Of a stretch of 7,397 bases of DNA, positions 5,699 through 7,397 are shown in pieces. Where the stretch lies: NCBI GenBank assembly GCA_030632865.1, contig DAOVTY010000156.1, forward strand, positions 1-7,397, in the 5' to 3' direction. Within the stretch, counting starts at the first letter, position 1, and each line of letters begins with the position of its first letter. The notes below the pieces were generated by a model, which did no database searches, was not told the DNA's origin, and saw only the letters and a list, made by a program, of their open reading frames with translations. A program made the position numbers and the translations under genes. The stretch is from Bacteroidota bacterium (lineage in GTDB: Bacteria; Bacteroidota; Bacteroidia; Bacteroidales; Prolixibacteraceae).

Positions 5699-6766
5699 AT
5701 GAACAGAACTCAGCTTTTTAAAAAGCTTTTGCCCGGTTTTATACCTCTTTTTGTTTTTATCGCAGCCGATGAGATATGGGGGACTAAAATCGGGTTATTT
5801 GTGGCTATTGGTGTAGGATTAGCAGAGTTGCTTTTTATAGGTTTTAAAGAGAAACGTTTCGATAAATTTATTCTTTTCGACACTCTGTTATTGGTTAGTT
5901 TAGGCGCGATTTCAATTCTTTTAGACAACGATATTTTTTTCAAACTAAAGCCAGGTTTAATTGAGTTAATTTTGGTTGCAGTACTTGCAGTTTCAGCATT
6001 TTCCAAAGTAAATGTTATTGGCTTAATGGGGCAACGTTATTTAAAGGATGCCACTTTTAACGATGCGCAATTAACTCAGATGCGCAAAAGTCTAAAGTAC
6101 CTTTTTTATATTTTTGGTGGTCATACAATTCTGGTATTTTACTCAACATTTTTTATGAGCAAAACAGCTTGGGCTTTTATAAGTGGAGGACTGTTTTATA
6201 TTTTATTTGGCGCATATTTTTTATTTGAATTATATAGCCAACGTAAAAAACGGAAACAATTGGCAGATGAAGAGTGGGTTCCTCTTGTTGATGAAAAAGG
6301 AAAAGTAATCGGGCAGGCTCCTCGCAGCCAAGTTCATAATGGCAGCAAGTTGTTACATCCCGTTGTTCATTTACATGTAATAAACCGTAACAAAGCAATT
6401 CTTTTGCAGAAACGGCCGATAACAAAAGATATTCAGCCTGGCAGGTGGGATACAGCCGTTGGTGGCCATATTTCTGCAGGCGAAACTTTAGAACAGGCTT
6501 TAAAAAAAGAAGCATCCGAAGAGATAGGACTGAAGAATTTTTCTGCAAAACTTCATAAGGCATACAAATGGGAATCGGATGTAGAATCTGAGTTTATTTA
6601 TATGTTTATCACTTTCGATTATAAAAATTACCATGTACATTCCGATGAAGTGGAAGAGGCACGTTTTTGGACAAGAAAGCAGATTGAAAACAATTTGGGA
6701 GAAGGAATTTTCACACCCAATTTTGAATCGGAATTTGAAATTCTGAAAGAGTTGAAATTAATTTAG
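5699..6766 (+). CDS. Fusion of a YciB/IspZ-like six-TM membrane domain and a Nudix hydrolase domain
   Basis: A 355-residue two-part protein. Residues 1-180 hold about six membrane helices (roughly 11-27, 30-50, 58-75, 86-105, 132-152, 157-178). Their pattern, including DNDIFFKLKPGLIELILVAV at 77-96, resembles the inner-membrane septation protein YciB/IspZ. After a basic linker (QRKKRK, 181-186, which suggests the linker is cytoplasmic), residues about 193-350 form a Nudix domain similar to YfcD and IPP-isomerase-like members (EWVPLVDEKGKVIG...). The Nudix box runs from G256 to L278: G-x5-E262-x7-K270-E271-A-S-E274-E275-I-G-L. Lys replaces the usual Arg, but the metal-binding glutamates are all present, so hydrolysis of a nucleoside diphosphate-linked substrate is likely; the substrate is unknown. 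Last gene of the operon, 31 bases after the second FKBP gene. The ATG start agrees with the first helix. The YciB likeness is by eye and less certain than the Nudix call. Confidence 0.82.
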   Translation: MNRTQLFKKLLPGFIPLFVFIAADEIWGTKIGLFVAIGVGLAELLFIGFKEKRFDKFILFDTLLLVSLGAISILLDNDIFFKLKPGLIELILVAVLAVSAFSKVNVIGLMGQRYLKDATFNDAQLTQMRKSLKYLFYIFGGHTILVFYSTFFMSKTAWAFISGGLFYILFGAYFLFELYSQRKKRKQLADEEWVPLVDEKGKVIGQAPRSQVHNGSKLLHPVVHLHVINRNKAILLQKRPITKDIQPGRWDTAVGGHISAGETLEQALKKEASEEIGLKNFSAKLHKAYKWESDVESEFIYMFITFDYKNYHVHSDEVEEARFWTRKQIENNLGEGIFTPNFESEFEILKELKLI

Positions 6767-6804
6767 TGTTATGCAAGTCATAATTCGCATTACACCAAAT
6801 TAAT
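6757..6804. terminator. Hairpin between convergent genes overlapping the Nudix stop codon
   Basis: Arms at 6757-6774 (attaatttagtgttatgc) and 6787-6804 (gcattacaccaaattaat) pair at 16 of 18 positions around a 12-base loop. The stop codon of the Nudix gene (6764-6766) lies inside the left arm. The position between two convergent genes suggests a shared transcript end, but neither side has a run of T, so it is not a classical intrinsic terminator. The pairing is A/T-rich and could partly be chance. Confidence 0.5.
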
Positions 6805-6834
6805 AGCAGATTCGAATTTAACCTGCCCAAAATA

Positions 6835-7397
6835 CTATCCAATTAAAAATATAACAGGTTGTTTGTGTAATTCAGGAACTTTGTTTTTCCAATCCTGAAT
6901 AGTTTTTGTAGCTATAAATTCATTCTCGCCGGTAATATTTGCAGCAATACATAAAAGAGTAGAGGGAGAACAAGTTTTAAGTAAATCGCTTATTAACTGA
7001 TTGTTGCGATAAGGTGTTTCTATAAATATTTGAGTTTGTTTCCTATTTATAACTTGCTTTTCAAGCACAGCAATTTCTCTAACACGTTCGTTGGGTTTTA
7101 TAGGTAAATATCCCACAAAAGCAAAATTTTGCCCATTTAACCCCGAAGCCATTAAAGCTAATAAAATGGATGATGGTCCCACAATTGGCACAACTTTATA
7201 TCCTTTCTGATGGGCAATTTTAACAACATCGGCACCAGGGTCGGCAACACCCGGGCAGCCTGCTTCCGAAATTACACCAACGTCAAAACCCTGTTTTATT
7301 GGTTTTAAAAATCCGGGGAGCTCAGAGTTTCTTGTCCGTTTATTTAATTCGTAAAAAGTACATTCATCTATATTAATTTCTCTGTTTACATGTTTCA
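6835..7397 (-). CDS. RsmI-like SAM-dependent methyltransferase (5' end outside the window)
   Basis: A partial gene whose start lies beyond the right edge: 186 residues plus the TAG stop are visible, of about 235 expected for the short Bacteroidota form. The frame stays open from 7191, where a GTG could be mistaken for a start, to the edge. The family motifs span that GTG: GFDVGVISEAGCPGVADPGADVV before it and VPIVGPSSILLAL, GLNGQNFAFVGYLP, then FIETPYRN after it. These match the tetrapyrrole-methylase-fold (YraL/RsmI) family, whose best-known member 2'-O-methylates C1402 of 16S rRNA. The missing part would hold the N-terminal strand and its glycine-rich loop. The short class in Bacteroidota lacks the C-terminal extension of E. 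coli RsmI, so the true target is inferred and uncertain. It is convergent with the Nudix gene, 68 bases apart. Confidence 0.9.
   Translation of the reverse strand, partial: KHVNREINIDECTFYELNKRTRNSELPGFLKPIKQGFDVGVISEAGCPGVADPGADVVKIAHQKGYKVVPIVGPSSILLALMASGLNGQNFAFVGYLPIKPNERVREIAVLEKQVINRKQTQIFIETPYRNNQLISDLLKTCSPSTLLCIAANITGENEFIATKTIQDWKNKVPELHKQPVIFLIG

Noticed and set aside
5710..6563. Two minus-strand open frames (5710-6006 and 6177-6563) opposite the Nudix fusion gene
   Set aside because: Both are complements of clearly coding sequence (membrane helices and Nudix box) and resemble no known protein.
6835..7191. A short 118-residue gene starting at GTG 7191
   Set aside because: The frame continues to the window edge with conserved methyltransferase motifs upstream of that codon, so it is an internal Val of a longer, truncated gene.

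Overview
The window looks like a piece of chromosome from a Bacteroidota organism, probably a marine or environmental Bacteroidales/Marinilabiliales-type or flavobacterial relative. The DNA is AT-rich and lacks obvious Shine-Dalgarno sequences. Two genes (nrnA and the first FKBP gene) appear to start with TTG. Several genes are preceded by the Bacteroidota -7 promoter motif TAnnTTTG. The proteins (RecF, the DUF721 protein, Ndk, NrnA, FKBP lipoproteins and a short RsmI-like methylase) all resemble Bacteroidota family members. No mobile element, CRISPR array, tRNA or rRNA is visible; this is a housekeeping region.

Left part (1-1400, minus strand): ribH (lumazine synthase), then a membrane-anchored TPR protein whose transcript ends at a strong intrinsic terminator (617-639), so the two are probably separate transcription units. 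Divergent from the TPR gene, on the plus strand, come recF and a DUF721/DciA-like gene overlapping by one base (1533-2926). recF carries an in-frame amber codon at codon 62 (1716-1718). The rest of the reading frame is intact and well conserved, so this is a point nonsense mutation, a sequence error or, less likely, readthrough. It is the most notable anomaly in the window.

Middle (2927-3540): a long imperfect inverted repeat of the 'tctcgcaaag...ctttgcgaga' type sits between the convergent DUF721 gene and ndk. ndk (minus) is divergent from the next operon, and the space between them holds a recognisable plus-strand promoter.

Right part (3541-6766, plus strand): a probable four-gene operon with short gaps (12, 27 and 31 bases). 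It encodes NrnA (DHH/DHHA1 phosphoesterase), two consecutive FKBP-type prolyl isomerase lipoproteins (the first with a canonical active site and GldI-like, the second with a degenerate one), and a six-TM protein resembling YciB/IspZ fused to a Nudix hydrolase domain. A hairpin overlapping the Nudix stop codon lies between this operon and a convergent, 5'-truncated RsmI-like SAM methyltransferase gene that runs off the right edge.

The genes serve ordinary cellular needs: flavin synthesis, DNA repair and replication, nucleotide balance, nanoRNA/pAp turnover, envelope protein folding, and RNA or substrate modification. I found no convincing new multi-gene system. The items worth a second look are the interrupted recF, the YciB-Nudix fusion, the divergent second FKBP lipoprotein, and the two inverted repeats between convergent genes.
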